A DNA stretch of 64,000 bases from Serratia marcescens (GTDB lineage Bacteria > Pseudomonadota > Gammaproteobacteria > Enterobacterales > Enterobacteriaceae): positions 4,464,001 to 4,528,000 of the forward strand of contig NZ_JARVZZ010000001.1 in the NCBI RefSeq assembly GCF_029846115.1, given 5' to 3'. Shown here one piece after another: positions 28,998 to 40,120 of this stretch; positions within the stretch are counted from its first letter, which is position 1, and each line of letters starts with the position of its first letter. A program made the translations under genes and the position numbers. The notes beneath the pieces are model-generated. The model was not told where the DNA came from and searched no databases. It saw nothing but the letters and a program-made list of their open reading frames with translations.

Positions 28998-30263
28998 TCA
29001 CACTCCCCGCATCTCGTCTAACGCCGCCATCACCTGCGCCACGGTGTGGAACGATCCACAGACGATCACAATATCCTGTTTATCAGCATCCTGCATAGCC
29101 TGCCGCCAGGCAGTTTCGACATCATTAAAGCGGCGCGGTTCCGTCAGATGTTGCGCCAGCTGTTCGACGCTGGCGCCGCGCGGCCCGTCGAGCGGCGCGC
29201 AGTACCATTCATCCACCTGCTCGCTGAGGCAGTCCAGCGTGCCGGCGATGTCCTTGTCCGACAGCATGCCCACCACCGCGCGCACCTTGCCGCCGTCGCG
29301 CGGCAGTTTGGCCAGGCGCCCGGCCAGATAGCCGGCGGCGTGCGGGTTGTGCGCCACGTCGAGGATCAGCATCGGCTCCCGCCGCACGATCTGGAAACGC
29401 CCCGGCAGCGTCGCCTGCTGCAGCCCGGTGAAAATCGCGCGTTCGTCGATTTCCAGCGGGGAGCAGTTCAGCGCCGCCAGCGCGGTAGCGGCGTTGGCCA
29501 GCGGTACGTTCGGCGTCGGCAGATCGGTCAGCAGCGTGTCGCCACCCTGCCACTGCCAGCGATCGCCCTGCTCGCTGAAGCGCCAGGCTTCACCGCGGCG
29601 ATACAGCGGCGCGCTCAGCGTTTCGGCAACCTGACGAATGCTCTCCGGCATGTCGGGTTCGCCCACCACCGCCGGCTTGCCGCTGCGGAAAATGCCGGCC
29701 TTTTCACGGCCGATGCTTTCGCGATCGTTGCCCAGCCAGTCGGTATGATCGAGCGCGATGCTGGTGATCACCGCCACGCTCGGATCGACGATGTTGGTCG
29801 CGTCGAGACGCCCGCCCAGGCCCACTTCCAGGATCACCACGTCGAGCCGCGCCTGTTTGAACAGCTGCAGCGCCGACAGGGTGCCGAATTCGAAATAGGT
29901 CAGCGACGTTTCGCCGCGGCCGGCCTCAATGGCGGCGAACGAGCGGCTGTGCTCCGCTTCGCTCAACTCTTCCCCCTGAATGCGCACGCGTTCGGTATAG
30001 CGCACCAGATGCGGCGAACTGTAGACGCCGACGCGCAGGCCGGCGGCCAGCAGAATGGCTTCGAGGGTGCGACAGGTGGTGCCTTTGCCGTTGGTGCCGG
30101 CAACGGTGAACACCGTGGGAGCAGGGGTCAGTAAATCCAGATGCGCCGCGACGCGCTGTACGCGCTCAAGGCCGAGTTCGATCGCCTGGCTGTGCAGACG
30201 TTCCAGATAGTAAAGCCACGAGCTCAATGGCGACGTGGCTTGGGGAATTTGGTGGTTTTGCAT
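28998..30263 (-). CDS. folC: Folylpolyglutamate/dihydrofolate synthase FolC
   Basis: A 421-residue Mur-ligase-family enzyme adding glutamate to dihydropteroate and to folates. P-loop TVAGTNGKGTTCRTLE near residue 50; EVGLGGRLDATN; SIALDHTDWLG; DVAHNPHAAGYLAGRL. ATG 30263 is chosen because it aligns with the E. coli start; ATG 30290 would add nine residues. Downstream of accD as in E. coli. Confidence 0.95.
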   Translation of the reverse strand: MQNHQIPQATSPLSSWLYYLERLHSQAIELGLERVQRVAAHLDLLTPAPTVFTVAGTNGKGTTCRTLEAILLAAGLRVGVYSSPHLVRYTERVRIQGEELSEAEHSRSFAAIEAGRGETSLTYFEFGTLSALQLFKQARLDVVILEVGLGGRLDATNIVDPSVAVITSIALDHTDWLGNDRESIGREKAGIFRSGKPAVVGEPDMPESIRQVAETLSAPLYRRGEAWRFSEQGDRWQWQGGDTLLTDLPTPNVPLANAATALAALNCSPLEIDERAIFTGLQQATLPGRFQIVRREPMLILDVAHNPHAAGYLAGRLAKLPRDGGKVRAVVGMLSDKDIAGTLDCLSEQVDEWYCAPLDGPRGASVEQLAQHLTEPRRFNDVETAWRQAMQDADKQDIVIVCGSFHTVAQVMAALDEMRGV

Positions 30264-30392
30264 GAGTCCCGTCACTGAACTTGGGTTCATTAATCCATCA
30301 GGGCACCACCCTCACCGCGGTAAAGGCGATGCGCTTCGTTACCGCCGCCAATCCGCAAGCCATGGCGCGATAGGCCACGGCCGGCAGGGAAC

Positions 30393-30433
30393 GGGTTCAG
30401 CCGTCACTTAGCCACAAAGTGGCGGCTGAACCC
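30393..30433. repeat. 17-bp stem hairpin between accD and folC
   Basis: GGGTTCAGCCGTCACTT and AAGTGGCGGCTGAACCC pair over 17 positions (16 Watson-Crick and one G-T) with a 7-base loop. No T run on either side, so not a standard terminator. Possible RNA processing or stability element uncoupling accD from folC. Confidence 0.8.
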
Positions 30434-30453
30434 GGGCGGGATCTGTCTTTGCC

Positions 30454-31362
30454 TCAGGCGTCGGCCTGCGGCTCCGGCTCAACGACCGGCGCGGCCTCAT
30501 CGAAATGCGGCTGCGGCTGATTGGTCAGCTTGGACAGAATGCTCGCCAACGTCTGGCGCATTTCCGGACGGCGAACGATCATGTCGATCGCGCCTTTTTC
30601 GATCAGGAACTCGCTGCGCTGGAAGCCCGGCGGCAGTTTCTCGCGCACGGTCTGCTCGATGACGCGCGGGCCGGCAAAACCGATCAGCGCTTTCGGCTCG
30701 GCGATGTTGATGTCGCCCAGCATCGCCAGGCTGGCGGAGACGCCGCCCATGGTCGGGTCGGTCAGCACGGAGATGTACGGCAAGCCGCGCTCCTGCATTT
30801 TGGCCAACGCCGCGCTGGTTTTCGCCATCTGCATCAGCGACATCAGCGCTTCCTGCATGCGCGCGCCGCCGCTGGCGGAGAAGCACACCAGCGGACAGTT
30901 GTCCTCCAGCGCCTGCTCAACCGCACGCACGAAACGCGCGCCGACCACGGAAGACATCGAGCCGCCGATGAAGGCGAATTCGAAGGACGCAGCGACGATC
31001 GGCATGCCGTACAGCGTGCCCTTCATCACTACCAGCGCGTCTTTCTCGCCGGTCGCTTTCTGTGCGGCGACCAGACGATCTTTATAGCGCTTGGAATCCT
31101 TGAATTTCAGAACGTCCTTCGGCTCCAGATCGCTGCCCAGCTCCACTTCGCTGCCTTCGTCCAGCAGGGTATGCAGACGCGCGCGCGCGCCCATACGCAT
31201 GTGGTGGTCGCACTTCGGACACACTTCCAGATTACGCTCCAGCTCGGCGCGGTAGAGAACCTGGCCGCAGCTGTCGCATTTGGTCCAGACCCCTTCAGGA
31301 ATGCTCGCCTTACGGGTTTGTGTGATATTGCTCTTGTTAAGAATTCGTTCAATCCAGCTCAT
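30454..31362 (-). CDS. accD: Acetyl-CoA carboxylase carboxyltransferase beta subunit
   Basis: A 302-residue subunit. The N-terminal zinc ribbon has four cysteines ([11 protein letters not shown] and CPKCDHHMR, about residues 27-49). The carboxyltransferase domain carries [19 protein letters not shown] and [11 protein letters not shown]. It works with AccA to make malonyl-CoA. The start at 31362 ([12 protein letters not shown]) matches E. coli; 24 upstream codons are excluded. Confidence 0.97.
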   Translation of the reverse strand: MSWIERILNKSNITQTRKASIPEGVWTKCDSCGQVLYRAELERNLEVCPKCDHHMRMGARARLHTLLDEGSEVELGSDLEPKDVLKFKDSKRYKDRLVAAQKATGEKDALVVMKGTLYGMPIVAASFEFAFIGGSMSSVVGARFVRAVEQALEDNCPLVCFSASGGARMQEALMSLMQMAKTSAALAKMQERGLPYISVLTDPTMGGVSASLAMLGDINIAEPKALIGFAGPRVIEQTVREKLPPGFQRSEFLIEKGAIDMIVRRPEMRQTLASILSKLTNQPQPHFDEAAPVVEPEPQADA

Positions 31363-31594
31363 CGATGACCTTTCTGTTTGAACCTGGCACACGCCAGTCC
31401 GCTGTTCATGCTTTAACAATCCCCCCGAAAACACCCCAATGAAAAAATGCCCGTTCGCGGCGCGGCAAGCGCGGCGACTGAGGCATCGGCTTCAGGGTTG
31501 TTCGCAGGAACAGACCATAATGTCGCTCATTAAACCATATCGGCCCGACGCTGTGGACAAAAAACTGGTCGAACCGACAGGTTAAGCGATGTTT

Positions 31595-32257
31595 TTACTG
31601 TTTTTGCTGGCGGGCGGCCGCGCGCTTGTGGCGCCAAATTTCAATCACGCCCGGCAGAATCGAAACGATGATGATCCCGACGATCAACAGTTTCAGGTTC
31701 TCCTGCACCACCGGCAGATCGCCGAACAGGTAGCCAGCATAAGTGAAGAGCAGCACCCAAACCAGTGCGCCAATCACGTTATAGGCGGCGAAGTGGCGAT
31801 AGGACATATGCCCCATACCGGCGACGAACGGCGCAAAAGTACGCACGATCGGCACGAATCGCGCCAGAATGATCGTTTTCCCGCCGTGCTTCTCATAGAA
31901 CTGGTGCGTCTTGTCCAGATAGCTACGGCGGAAAATTTTCGAATTCGGGTTGCTGAACAGCTTCTCGCCGAACAACCGCCCGATAGTGTAGTTCACCGCA
32001 TCACCGAGGATCGCCGCCACCACCATCAACGCCACCATGGTGTGCACGTTCAGATCGTTGGTCGGCAACGCCGCCAGCGCGCCGGCGACAAACAGCAAAG
32101 AATCCCCCGGCAGGAACGGCGTCACCACCAGACCGGTTTCGCAAAACAGGATCAGGAACAGAATAGCGTAGACCCACATGCCGTATTGTGCGACCAGTTC
32201 GGCCAGATGCACATCAATATGCAGAATGAAATCAATAATAAACTTGATGATGTCCAT
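31595..32257 (-). CDS. dedA: DedA family inner-membrane protein
   Basis: A 220-residue membrane protein, almost identical in sequence pattern to E. coli Ded[36 protein letters not shown] with the conserved acidic residue, and [17 protein letters not shown]. DedA/SNARE-associated proteins flip undecaprenyl phosphate or phospholipids and support proton-motive force. The start at 32257 matches E. coli. Confidence 0.95.
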   Translation of the reverse strand: MDIIKFIIDFILHIDVHLAELVAQYGMWVYAILFLILFCETGLVVTPFLPGDSLLFVAGALAALPTNDLNVHTMVALMVVAAILGDAVNYTIGRLFGEKLFSNPNSKIFRRSYLDKTHQFYEKHGGKTIILARFVPIVRTFAPFVAGMGHMSYRHFAAYNVIGALVWVLLFTYAGYLFGDLPVVQENLKLLIVGIIIVSILPGVIEIWRHKRAAARQQKQ

Positions 32258-32335
32258 AAATTCTCTCATTGATACCGGGTGTTTCAATCACCCGGCAGAA
32301 GCACAAGGGAGCGACGCTTTCAGGCGTGCCGGCGT

Positions 32336-33157
32336 TTAATCGTCGGGCAAAAACAGCGGCCCCATCGGCGGCCGCGGTAGACCAAAGTGGTCGGGATAAT
32401 CCACGGCAACCAGATACAGCCCCTCGGCTCGCGCCGTCGCCGCCGCCAGATTGCGATCTTTCAGCGCCAGCAACTCGGCCATCCAGTTCTCATCCTGATT
32501 GCCGCAGCCGATCTCCATCAGGCTGCCGACGATGTTGCGAACCATGTGATGCACAAAGGCATTCGCCTTGATATCTACCACAATATATTCGCCGTAGCGC
32601 GTAACCTTAACGTGTTTTACGCAGCGCCACGGGGTGCGCGACTGACACTGCACCGCGCGGAACGAAGTGAAGTCGTTCTCGCCCAGCAGCGCCTGCGCCG
32701 CCCGATGCATGCGATCGGCGTCCAGCGGGTGATAAAAATGCGTCACTCCCTGTTGCAGCACCGCCGGCCGGTAGCGATGGTTGAAAATAATATAGCGGTA
32801 GCGGCGCGCGATGGCGCTGAAACGCGCGTGAAAATCGTCGGCGACGGGGCTCACCCAACGCACCGCGATATCCGGCGGCAGATGGGTGTTTACCCCCATC
32901 GTCCAGGCGGCGTCCTTGCGGCGCGCGGAGGTTTCGAAATGCACCACCTGCCCGGTAGCGTGCACCCCGGCGTCGGTACGCCCGGCGCACAGCACGGTAA
33001 TCGGCGCATCCGCCACCTTGCTCAACGCCTGCTCCAGGCGTTGCTGCACGCTGGCCACTTCTTGCTGCCGCTGCCAGCCGTAGTACCGGCTGCCGTCATA
33101 TTCGATGCCCAGCGCGATCTTCAGCGTCGGCTGAGCGGGCGAGACCACCTCAGACAT
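32336..33157 (-). CDS. truA: tRNA pseudouridine(38-40) synthase TruA
   Basis: A 273-residue pseudouridine synthase. The catalytic Asp62 is in [18 protein letters not shown]. Also [15 protein letters not shown] near the end. Modifies positions 38-40 of the anticodon arm. The ATG shares one base with the usg stop (TGATG), so translation is coupled. Confidence 0.96.
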   Translation of the reverse strand: MSEVVSPAQPTLKIALGIEYDGSRYYGWQRQQEVASVQQRLEQALSKVADAPITVLCAGRTDAGVHATGQVVHFETSARRKDAAWTMGVNTHLPPDIAVRWVSPVADDFHARFSAIARRYRYIIFNHRYRPAVLQQGVTHFYHPLDADRMHRAAQALLGENDFTSFRAVQCQSRTPWRCVKHVKVTRYGEYIVVDIKANAFVHHMVRNIVGSLMEIGCGNQDENWMAELLALKDRNLAAATARAEGLYLVAVDYPDHFGLPRPPMGPLFLPDD

Positions 33158-34167
33158 CAGTACATCTGCTCCTGCACCAGACGCTCGGCGGTTTCGACAG
33201 CCATCAACGCGCCGCCGAAGCGCACGTTGTCCGCCACCGTCCAGAACTGGAGCAGCTCGGGGATACCGTAATCGTTACGCAGACAACCGATGCTGAGCGC
33301 ATCGCTGCCGGAGGCATCGGTGACCTGAGTCGGGTAATCGTCCTCTTCGCTCAGTTGAATGTCTTCAACCTCTTCGAGTTCGCTGCGCGCCTCTTCGGCG
33401 GACAGCGGGCGCAGCGCTTCCAGGTGCACCACCTGCGCGTGGCCGTAAAACACCGGCGACTGAACGCAGCTCACCGAAATCGGCAGCCCTTCATCCTGCA
33501 ACACCTTGCGCACCTGATCGACGATCAGGCGTTCTTCGCGCACGCTGCCCTGCTCGTCGGCAATCAGCGGCAACAGGTTGAACGCCAGCTGCTTACCGAA
33601 AATGCCTTCTTCGGCCGGAATACCGTTCAGCAGGCGCGCGCTCTGGCCTGCCAAATCGTCCACCGCCGCCTTGCCGCGCGACGATACCGACATCAGCGTG
33701 GTGACATGCAGACGCGACAGCCCCGCCTGTTCGGTCAGCGGTTTGATCGCCGTCAGCAGCTGGCTGACCATGCTGTCGGCCACCGCCACGATATTGCGGT
33801 TGCGGTAATCCGCCAGCACCTGCGGGTTGACGCCCGGCACCACCAGCGGCACATCCGGCTCCATGGCGAACAGGCCGCTGGTGTCGATCACCAGGCAGCC
33901 CATGTTGCCGGCTTCTTCGGCATAGCGCGCGGAAGCTTCGCTGCCGGCGACGAAGAAGGCCAGCTGGGCCTGCGACCAGTCGAACTCTTCGGCGTTTTGC
34001 ACCAGAAGAGACTTGCCGTTGAAGCGCACATTGGCGCCCGCGCCGCGTTCGCTTGCCAGAGGATAGAGCTCACCCACCGGGAACTGGCGTTCCTGCAACA
34101 ATTCCAGCAACGCTTCACCTACCGCGCCAGTGGCGCCGAGCAGCGCGATATTCCAGCCGTCAGACAT
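33157..34167 (-). CDS. usg: Aspartate-semialdehyde dehydrogenase homologue Usg
   Basis: A 336-residue protein of the ASADH fold (N-terminal Rossmann [18 protein letters not shown]). In true ASADH the catalytic Cys is in a GNPNCST-type motif; here the matching stretch is [18 protein letters not shown], with no Cys. It is therefore probably catalytically inactive or different, as for E. coli Usg. The start at 34167 (MSDGWNIAL) aligns with E. coli. Confidence 0.93.
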   Translation of the reverse strand: MSDGWNIALLGATGAVGEALLELLQERQFPVGELYPLASERGAGANVRFNGKSLLVQNAEEFDWSQAQLAFFVAGSEASARYAEEAGNMGCLVIDTSGLFAMEPDVPLVVPGVNPQVLADYRNRNIVAVADSMVSQLLTAIKPLTEQAGLSRLHVTTLMSVSSRGKAAVDDLAGQSARLLNGIPAEEGIFGKQLAFNLLPLIADEQGSVREERLIVDQVRKVLQDEGLPISVSCVQSPVFYGHAQVVHLEALRPLSAEEARSELEEVEDIQLSEEDDYPTQVTDASGSDALSIGCLRNDYGIPELLQFWTVADNVRFGGALMAVETAERLVQEQMY

Positions 34168-34277
34168 CGGGTTTTCTCCAGAGTATTTCATTCATAAATG
34201 CAGACGGGCAGTGCAGCCACCGCCCGATAATCTTTGCCGCTCACTGTAGCGGCGTTGGCTTAAGACAACCTTATGCG

Positions 34278-35399
34278 CTACGCCACGCTGAAGCCCAGCT
34301 TGCCGAGCAGCTCGGCGCTGGCGCTGTCATCGCATTGCACGGCCAGCGAAGACCACTCGCGGCGTTCCTGGTAGTGCTTGCGCAGGCGATCGAATTCGCC
34401 CGGTTGCCCGGCGACTTTGCGCAGCGGCGCATCATCGCGGCGCACATCATACACCAAGTGCATCAATCGTTTTAACCGCGCTTCATCCAGCGGCCCGTTG
34501 AGGCGGATCTGGCTGAACTCCGGCACCGGCAGCAGCGAGGCCAGCGCCACCTGCTGCGGCTGTCCCAGATGGCGGCTGAACGCTTCGAACACCTGAGTGG
34601 TGCCGCGCGCCTTGCCTTCCAGCGTATACCCGGCGATGTGCGCAGTGCCGATATCCACCCGCGCCAGCAGCGGCAAGGAGAGGTCCGGCTCCGGTTCCCA
34701 CACGTCCAGCACCGTGCTCAGCTTTTTGCCTTTTTCCAGCGCCTGCAGCAGTGCGGCGTTATCCACCACCGGCCCGCGGCAGGCGTTGATCAGAATGCGG
34801 TTGTCCGGCAGCGCCGCCAACAGCTCGGCGTCCGCCAGATGCAGCGAATGGTATTGGCCGGATTTATTCAGCGGCGTATGGAAGGTCAGCACGTCGGCCT
34901 CGGCTACCAGCTTCGCCAATGGCCAAAACTCCCCGGCGTCGCCGCGATCGGCGCGCGGCGGATCGCACAGCAGCGTGCGCACGCCCAACGCTTTGAGGCG
35001 CGCGTCCAGGCGCGAACCGACGTTGCCCACGCCGACGATGCCGACGGTTTTATCCCGCAGATGGAAGCCATCGCGTTCGGCCAGCAGCATCAAGGCGGAG
35101 AACACATACTCGACCACCGCGATGGCGTTGCAGCCCGGCGCGGCGGAAAATCCGATGCCCTGCCCTTGCAGCCAGGCGTCATCGACGTGATCGGTGCCGG
35201 CGGTGGCGGTGCCGACAAAACCGATGCGGCTGCCGGCCAACAAGGCTTCATTGACCTTGGTGACCGAACGCACCATCAGCGCATCGGCATCTGCCAGCGC
35301 CTCGCGCGGGATCGGGCGACCCGGCACCGCCTGCACGTCGCCCAGGCGGCTGAACAGCTCGGCCGCGTACGGCATATTTTCATCAACCAGAATCTTCAC
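34278..35399 (-). CDS. pdxB: Erythronate-4-phosphate dehydrogenase PdxB
   Basis: A 373-residue NAD-dependent D-hydroxyacid dehydrogenase of pyridoxal phosphate synthesis. NAD motif [17 protein letters not shown] at about residue 118, catalytic Arg in [10 protein letters not shown], His in [15 protein letters not shown], and a PdxB-specific C-terminal dimerisation domain. Start of the conserved pdxB-usg-truA-dedA-accD-folC run. Confidence 0.96.
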   Translation of the reverse strand: MKILVDENMPYAAELFSRLGDVQAVPGRPIPREALADADALMVRSVTKVNEALLAGSRIGFVGTATAGTDHVDDAWLQGQGIGFSAAPGCNAIAVVEYVFSALMLLAERDGFHLRDKTVGIVGVGNVGSRLDARLKALGVRTLLCDPPRADRGDAGEFWPLAKLVAEADVLTFHTPLNKSGQYHSLHLADAELLAALPDNRILINACRGPVVDNAALLQALEKGKKLSTVLDVWEPEPDLSLPLLARVDIGTAHIAGYTLEGKARGTTQVFEAFSRHLGQPQQVALASLLPVPEFSQIRLNGPLDEARLKRLMHLVYDVRRDDAPLRKVAGQPGEFDRLRKHYQERREWSSLAVQCDDSASAELLGKLGFSVA

Positions 35400-35452
35400 T
35401 GCGTTCTCCGACGGTTTACGGCTATTTGTCTGCGAAATAGTGTGCCACTGAA

Positions 35453-36226
35453 TCAGGCACGGCGAAAGCGCTCAGGGGTGGTGCCGGCGATCTGCTGGAA
35501 CATGACGATAAACGCCGACGCGGAGCTGTAGCCGACGTCCAGCGCCACGTCCTGCACGGTCTTGCCCTGCTCGAGCAGCGACACGGCGTGCAGAAAACGC
35601 AGGCGCTGGCGCCATTCGCTGAACGACATGCCCAGATCCTGTTGGCAGCGGCGCGACAGCGTGCGCTCGGTGGTGTAAACCCGAGCCGCCCACGCCGCCA
35701 GCGAGGTGTTGTCCGCCGGGCAATGCTCCAGCGCTTCCAGCACCGGCGCCAAAAACTTGTCGTCCGACGACGGCAGATAGGTTTGCTGGCGCGGCGACAG
35801 GCGCAGCTGATCGATCAACACCTGACACAGGCGCAAATCCTCCTCCGCCTGCGGAATGTACTGCTTGCGCGCATAGAAATCCTCGGCGATGGCGCGGAAG
35901 ATTGGTGTCACGCTCACCAGACAAGGGTCGGCCGGCATGCCGGCACACAGCGCCGGCGTGATGTCCACCATGCGGCACTGCGCCAGCCGCTGGTTATAGC
36001 AGGAGTGTTCGATGCCGGCCGGCGCCCACAGCACGAACTCCGGCGGCGCCAGAAAGCGCTGCCCGCCGATACGCAGCACCATCACCCCGGCTTTGACCCA
36101 CATCAACTGGCCCCAGGTGTGGCTGTGCGGCTGGAATTCGGTGCGCGCGTTGAACTCCTCGCAGCGGAACTGCACCGGCTTCGGCGCCGGGATCAGCGAC
36201 TCGGGGAAATGGCGGATTTCTGGCAT
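35453..36226 (-). CDS. AraC-family regulator with N-terminal cupin
   Basis: A 257-residue regulator: cupin-type sensor ([37 protein letters not shown]) and a C-terminal pair of helix-turn-helix motifs ([40 protein letters not shown]). NimR/YeaM-like by pattern. Divergent from an EamA exporter, which it probably controls. Ligand unknown. Absent from this place in E. coli. Confidence 0.87.
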   Translation of the reverse strand: MPEIRHFPESLIPAPKPVQFRCEEFNARTEFQPHSHTWGQLMWVKAGVMVLRIGGQRFLAPPEFVLWAPAGIEHSCYNQRLAQCRMVDITPALCAGMPADPCLVSVTPIFRAIAEDFYARKQYIPQAEEDLRLCQVLIDQLRLSPRQQTYLPSSDDKFLAPVLEALEHCPADNTSLAAWAARVYTTERTLSRRCQQDLGMSFSEWRQRLRFLHAVSLLEQGKTVQDVALDVGYSSASAFIVMFQQIAGTTPERFRRA

Positions 36227-36343
36227 GGTTTCGTCCCGTGATTTGTCTTGTTTACGCCGATTTTTGTCTGAATATCGCTATATATGATAAACCGGACACG
36301 CGTAGACTAGCCAGCATGTTGGACGTTATTGAGAATAATTATC

Positions 36344-37264
36344 ATGAATATGCTCTTCCCGCTGTTGGCCGTGCTGATATGGTCGATTAACGCCGTCGTC
36401 AGTAAACTCTCCGCCACCGCCATCGATCCGGCGGCCATCTCGCTCTACCGCTGGCTGCTGGCGCTGATTGCCCTGACGCCGTTCGTGCTGCCGGGCGTGC
36501 TGCGCAACTGGGCGCAGGTGCGCGCCAACTGGTGGAAGCTGATGATCCTCGGTTTGCTGGGCATGGTGCTGTACCAAAGCCTGGCCTATTACGCGGCGCA
36601 CAGCGTCAGCGCGCTGTTTATGGGCATCATCGTGTCGCTGATCCCGCTGCTGACCATCCTGATCAGCATCGTACTGCTGCGCATTGCGCCGACCGTCGGC
36701 GTGCTGCTCGGCAGCATACTCTCCTTCTGCGGCTTGATCTGGCTGGTCAGCGGCGGTCAGCCCGGCGTGCTGCTGCAGCACGGTATCGGCAAGGGGGAAT
36801 TGATGATGCTGCTCGCCACCGCCTCTTACGCGCTGTATGGCGTATTGACCAAACGCTGGGCTATCGCGCTACCGAACTGGCAATCGCTGTACGTGCAGAT
36901 CCTGTTCGGCGTGCTGTTGCTGCTGCCTAATTTCCTGATGGCGGAGGATGTCGGCTTGAACGGCCATAACCTGCCGCTGGTGCTGTTCGCCGGCATTCCG
37001 GCTTCGATTATCGCTCCGTTCCTGTGGATCCAGGGCGTGATGCGTCTGGGCGCCAACACCGCCTCGATCTTCATGAACCTGGCGCCGGTGTTTACCGCCG
37101 CTATCGCCGTGCTGTTCCTGCATGAGCAACTGCACGGTTACCACCTGATCGGCGGCGGCATCACCTTGCTGGGCGTGATCCTGTCGCAGCGGCTGCGCAC
37201 GCCGCTGACGCGTAAAGCCAAGGCCCCGGCGGCCGACGTCGAATCCTGCAAAGAACAGGCTTAA
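36344..37264 (+). CDS. EamA/DMT-family transporter
   Basis: A 306-residue membrane protein with about ten hydrophobic segments in two EamA halves (MLFPLLAVLIWSINAVVSKL start; GELMMLLATASYALYGVLTK mid). Likely a metabolite exporter. The start ATG 36344 is preferred over a TTG at 36329. Divergent from the AraC regulator. Its stop overlaps the convergent tctE stop by 4 bp. Confidence 0.87.
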   Translation: MNMLFPLLAVLIWSINAVVSKLSATAIDPAAISLYRWLLALIALTPFVLPGVLRNWAQVRANWWKLMILGLLGMVLYQSLAYYAAHSVSALFMGIIVSLIPLLTILISIVLLRIAPTVGVLLGSILSFCGLIWLVSGGQPGVLLQHGIGKGELMMLLATASYALYGVLTKRWAIALPNWQSLYVQILFGVLLLLPNFLMAEDVGLNGHNLPLVLFAGIPASIIAPFLWIQGVMRLGANTASIFMNLAPVFTAAIAVLFLHEQLHGYHLIGGGITLLGVILSQRLRTPLTRKAKAPAADVESCKEQA

Positions 37265-38679
37265 GGCAGCAGCCTGAAACGCACCCGCACCAACAGGCCG
37301 CCCAGCGCGGCGGAGCTCAACAGCTCCGGGCGGGTGCCGTGATACGCGGTGATATCCTTCACCAGCGCCAGCCCCAGGCCGGCGCCCGGCTGATCGCCCA
37401 CGTTGTCCAGCCGGTGAAACGGCTGCAGCGCCAGCGCCTTGTCCTGCAAAGCAATGCCGGGGCCGCTGTCTTCTATCTCCAGCACACCTTCCCCCGCCGC
37501 CTTATCCTGAGTGAGGCGGGCGGTGACCACGCCCTGACGCGGCGTGTATTTCAGCGCGTTGTCCAGCAGGTTGGCGCACAGCTCGGCCAACAGCAGCGGT
37601 TCCCCTGCCACCTGGCACACCGCCTCACCTTCAAACCCGAGATCGATCTGTTTACTGCGCGCCTGCGGCAAGCGGGAAAAGCAGGCGTCGCGCAGCACCT
37701 GCGCCAGATTGACCGGCTGCAGCTGGCGCTCGGCCTGGTGCTCGCTGGCCTTCAGGCGTGAGAGATGCAGCAGGCGGTCGGTCAGCGCCACGGTATTATC
37801 CAGCGTCGCGCTCATCGCCTGCAGACTTTCGCGCCACTGCTGCGGCCGGTCACTGGCCAACGCGACCCCAACCTGGGTCTTCAACACCGCCAGCGGCGTG
37901 CGCAGTTGGTGCGAAGCGTCGGCGCTGAAACGCTCCTGGCGCGCCACCATCAGCCGCAACCGTTCGATGTAGCGATTGAACGCCACCAGCAACGGCTGCA
38001 TCTCCGACCACGGCAATACCCGCGGCAAGGGCGTCAATTCGCCCGGATCGCGCCTCAACATGATGCCGGAGAGTTTACGCATCGGCTTCAACACCCGCTT
38101 GAGCAGCGCGAACGCCAGGATCAGGGTCAACACCACCACCGTGCCCTGGCTCAGCAGCGCCGCGATCATCATCTGCCGCGCCAGGTAACGGCGCGACTCC
38201 AGGGTTTCTGCCACCAAAATGGTCGCCATGCCGCTCACGCCCGACTCGTTGATCGGTTGAAACAGCGCCGCCACGCGGATCGGCCGGCCGAGGTATTCCG
38301 CATCGTAAAAATGCACCAGCGCCGGGTAGAGCGTGGAACGCGGGATATGGGGCGGCAACGACGGCAAATCGTCATAGCCCGAGATGCTTTTTCCCTGCGG
38401 CGAAATCACCTCGTAATACAACTGATCGTTCATGTTGCGCTCGAAGCTGTCGAGCACCACATAGGGCACATCGACCGCCAGCTTGCCTTCGCGCACCACC
38501 AGCCGCTCCGCCACGGTGCGCGCCGACGCCAGCAGCGTGCGATCGTAAGCCAGGGTGGCGGCGCTCATGGCGCTGAAATAGTGGGTGTAGATCGAGATAC
38601 CGCCCAACGCCACCAGCGGCAGGCCAAAAAACAGCAGCAGTTGATAGAACAACGAACGCGGCGCGTTAAACCACCGCAT
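37261..38679 (-). CDS. tctE: Sensor histidine kinase TctE-like
   Basis: A 472-residue kinase: membrane helix near residues 12-30, periplasmic sensor, second helix about 170-190, HAMP-like segment, HisKA with His in FSADASHQLRTPLAVL (about 257) and HATPase with ANLLDNALKYTP and IEDSGPGIALQ. Overlaps tctD by 14 bp. With TctD it forms a two-component system that in Salmonella induces tricarboxylate uptake; here tctCBA is close by. Confidence 0.87.
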   Translation of the reverse strand: MRWFNAPRSLFYQLLLFFGLPLVALGGISIYTHYFSAMSAATLAYDRTLLASARTVAERLVVREGKLAVDVPYVVLDSFERNMNDQLYYEVISPQGKSISGYDDLPSLPPHIPRSTLYPALVHFYDAEYLGRPIRVAALFQPINESGVSGMATILVAETLESRRYLARQMMIAALLSQGTVVVLTLILAFALLKRVLKPMRKLSGIMLRRDPGELTPLPRVLPWSEMQPLLVAFNRYIERLRLMVARQERFSADASHQLRTPLAVLKTQVGVALASDRPQQWRESLQAMSATLDNTVALTDRLLHLSRLKASEHQAERQLQPVNLAQVLRDACFSRLPQARSKQIDLGFEGEAVCQVAGEPLLLAELCANLLDNALKYTPRQGVVTARLTQDKAAGEGVLEIEDSGPGIALQDKALALQPFHRLDNVGDQPGAGLGLALVKDITAYHGTRPELLSSAALGGLLVRVRFRLLP

Positions 38680-39340
38680 TGCACCGCTCCAGGCTGTAAC
38701 CCAGACCGCGCAGCGTGATGATTGCCACGTCGCTGCCCTGCAGCTTTTTCCGCAAACGATGCACGTAAAGCTCGATGCTCTCCGGATTGGCCTCGTCGGA
38801 CAGCGTAAACACCTGCTCGAACAGCTGCTGCTTGGCCACCGGGCGGCCGCGCCGGTGCATCAACGCGGTCAACACCGCCAGTTCGCGCGGCGTCAGCGCC
38901 AGCGGCTTGCCCTCCAACAGGAAATAGCCTTCGTCGTGATAGGTCAACGCGCCATACTGCAACGCCGGCTGCGCGGCGCCGACGCTGCGGCGCAGCAGCG
39001 CCCGAATACGCGCTTCCAGCTCGTCCAATTCGAACGGCTTGGTGAGATAATCGTCCGCCCCCAGATTCAGGCCCTTTACCCGATCGGCCACGTCGGTGCG
39101 CGCCGTCAGCAGCAGCACAGGCAGATCCTGCCCGCGCTTGCGCAGGCGCGCCAGCAAATCCAGGCCGTTCAAACGCGGCAGCGCCACATCCAGCACCGCC
39201 AACGCATAGCGTTCGTTGAGCAACAGATGATCGGCGGCCACGCCGTCCGGGGCGACGTCGACGGCAAACCCGGCGCCGGTCAGCGCCTTTTGCAACCAGT
39301 GAGACAGCTCGGGGTGATCTTCAACCAATAACAGTCGCAT
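38666..39340 (-). CDS. tctD: Response regulator TctD-like (OmpR family)
   Basis: A 224-residue regulator. Receiver domain with phospho-Asp51 in LAVLDVALPRLNGLDLL, the Thr/Ser in LLLTARTD and Lys in YLTKPFEL. C-terminal winged helix (LTPRELAVLTALMHRRGRPV; SIELYVHRLRKKLQG). First gene of the tctDE pair. Confidence 0.88.
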   Translation of the reverse strand: MRLLLVEDHPELSHWLQKALTGAGFAVDVAPDGVAADHLLLNERYALAVLDVALPRLNGLDLLARLRKRGQDLPVLLLTARTDVADRVKGLNLGADDYLTKPFELDELEARIRALLRRSVGAAQPALQYGALTYHDEGYFLLEGKPLALTPRELAVLTALMHRRGRPVAKQQLFEQVFTLSDEANPESIELYVHRLRKKLQGSDVAIITLRGLGYSLERCNAVV

Positions 39341-39515
39341 GTTCCCATTCCATTGATTTACCTGAACAACCTGGCGCCGACACGGCGTCCGTTAACAGGC
39401 TGATAACAGAGAATGGCATGGAAAATAAGGGGATAAAAGAGCGCCGCGCCGCCCGTTTTGGGAGCTGGCACACAATTATGCGTATATGCGTATGGGGGAC
39501 GATCGCAGGACGGTA

Positions 39516-39845
39516 TCAGATCAGCGGAATGGGGCTATCGGCAACGGCAATGTCCAGCACCGGGCGCAGCTTGTCGGCGGTAAACGGCGAAGAAACCAGC
39601 ACGGAGCGATTGTTGGCGGCAAACACCAGATCGATGCCGGTCACGCAGGCGGTCATCTGGCAGGCATACTTTTCACCGTCGGCATTGACGAAATGCAGCT
39701 CAAATACGCCAATATCAGCACGCAGTCGCTTCAAACGGCACTGCCCGCTTTCACCGGTCATCTCCGCATAGACCTCCGGCAGCCGTTTAATCGCGCACAC
39801 TTTGGCGCTGTCCCTGCCACCAAACAATTTCCCTAACAAAAACAT
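39516..39845 (-). CDS. Hypothetical protein, 109 residues
   Basis: I do not recognise this product (MFLLGKLFGGRDSAKVCAIKRL start, VADSPIPLI end). It looks like a compact alpha/beta protein without signal peptide or membrane helix; three cysteines. It lies between tctD and tctC on the minus strand. The ribosome site is weak. No obvious competing gene overlaps it. Confidence 0.5.
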   Translation of the reverse strand: MFLLGKLFGGRDSAKVCAIKRLPEVYAEMTGESGQCRLKRLRADIGVFELHFVNADGEKYACQMTACVTGIDLVFAANNRSVLVSSPFTADKLRPVLDIAVADSPIPLI

Positions 39846-40120
39846 ATTGCTGCGTCTCTATTCATTTCACTGATCATGATTTTATCGCAGAAGCAGAACG
39901 GCAAACCTGATATTACGCAGTATTTTGGCCGGTTTTGCGCCCTGTTCTTGCCTTCATTTCTATGGTAGCGCCCCCGCCATTCGCTCGCAACGAGCGACCC
40001 CAATCACAGACTGGAAACTTTTCCGTCCGCTGAAAGGTAAATGAAAGGTTGTTGTTTTAACAATTCTGCAACCGCACCTGGCGGGATTCATAACCAGAAC
40101 AATACCGAGGGCAAGCCACA

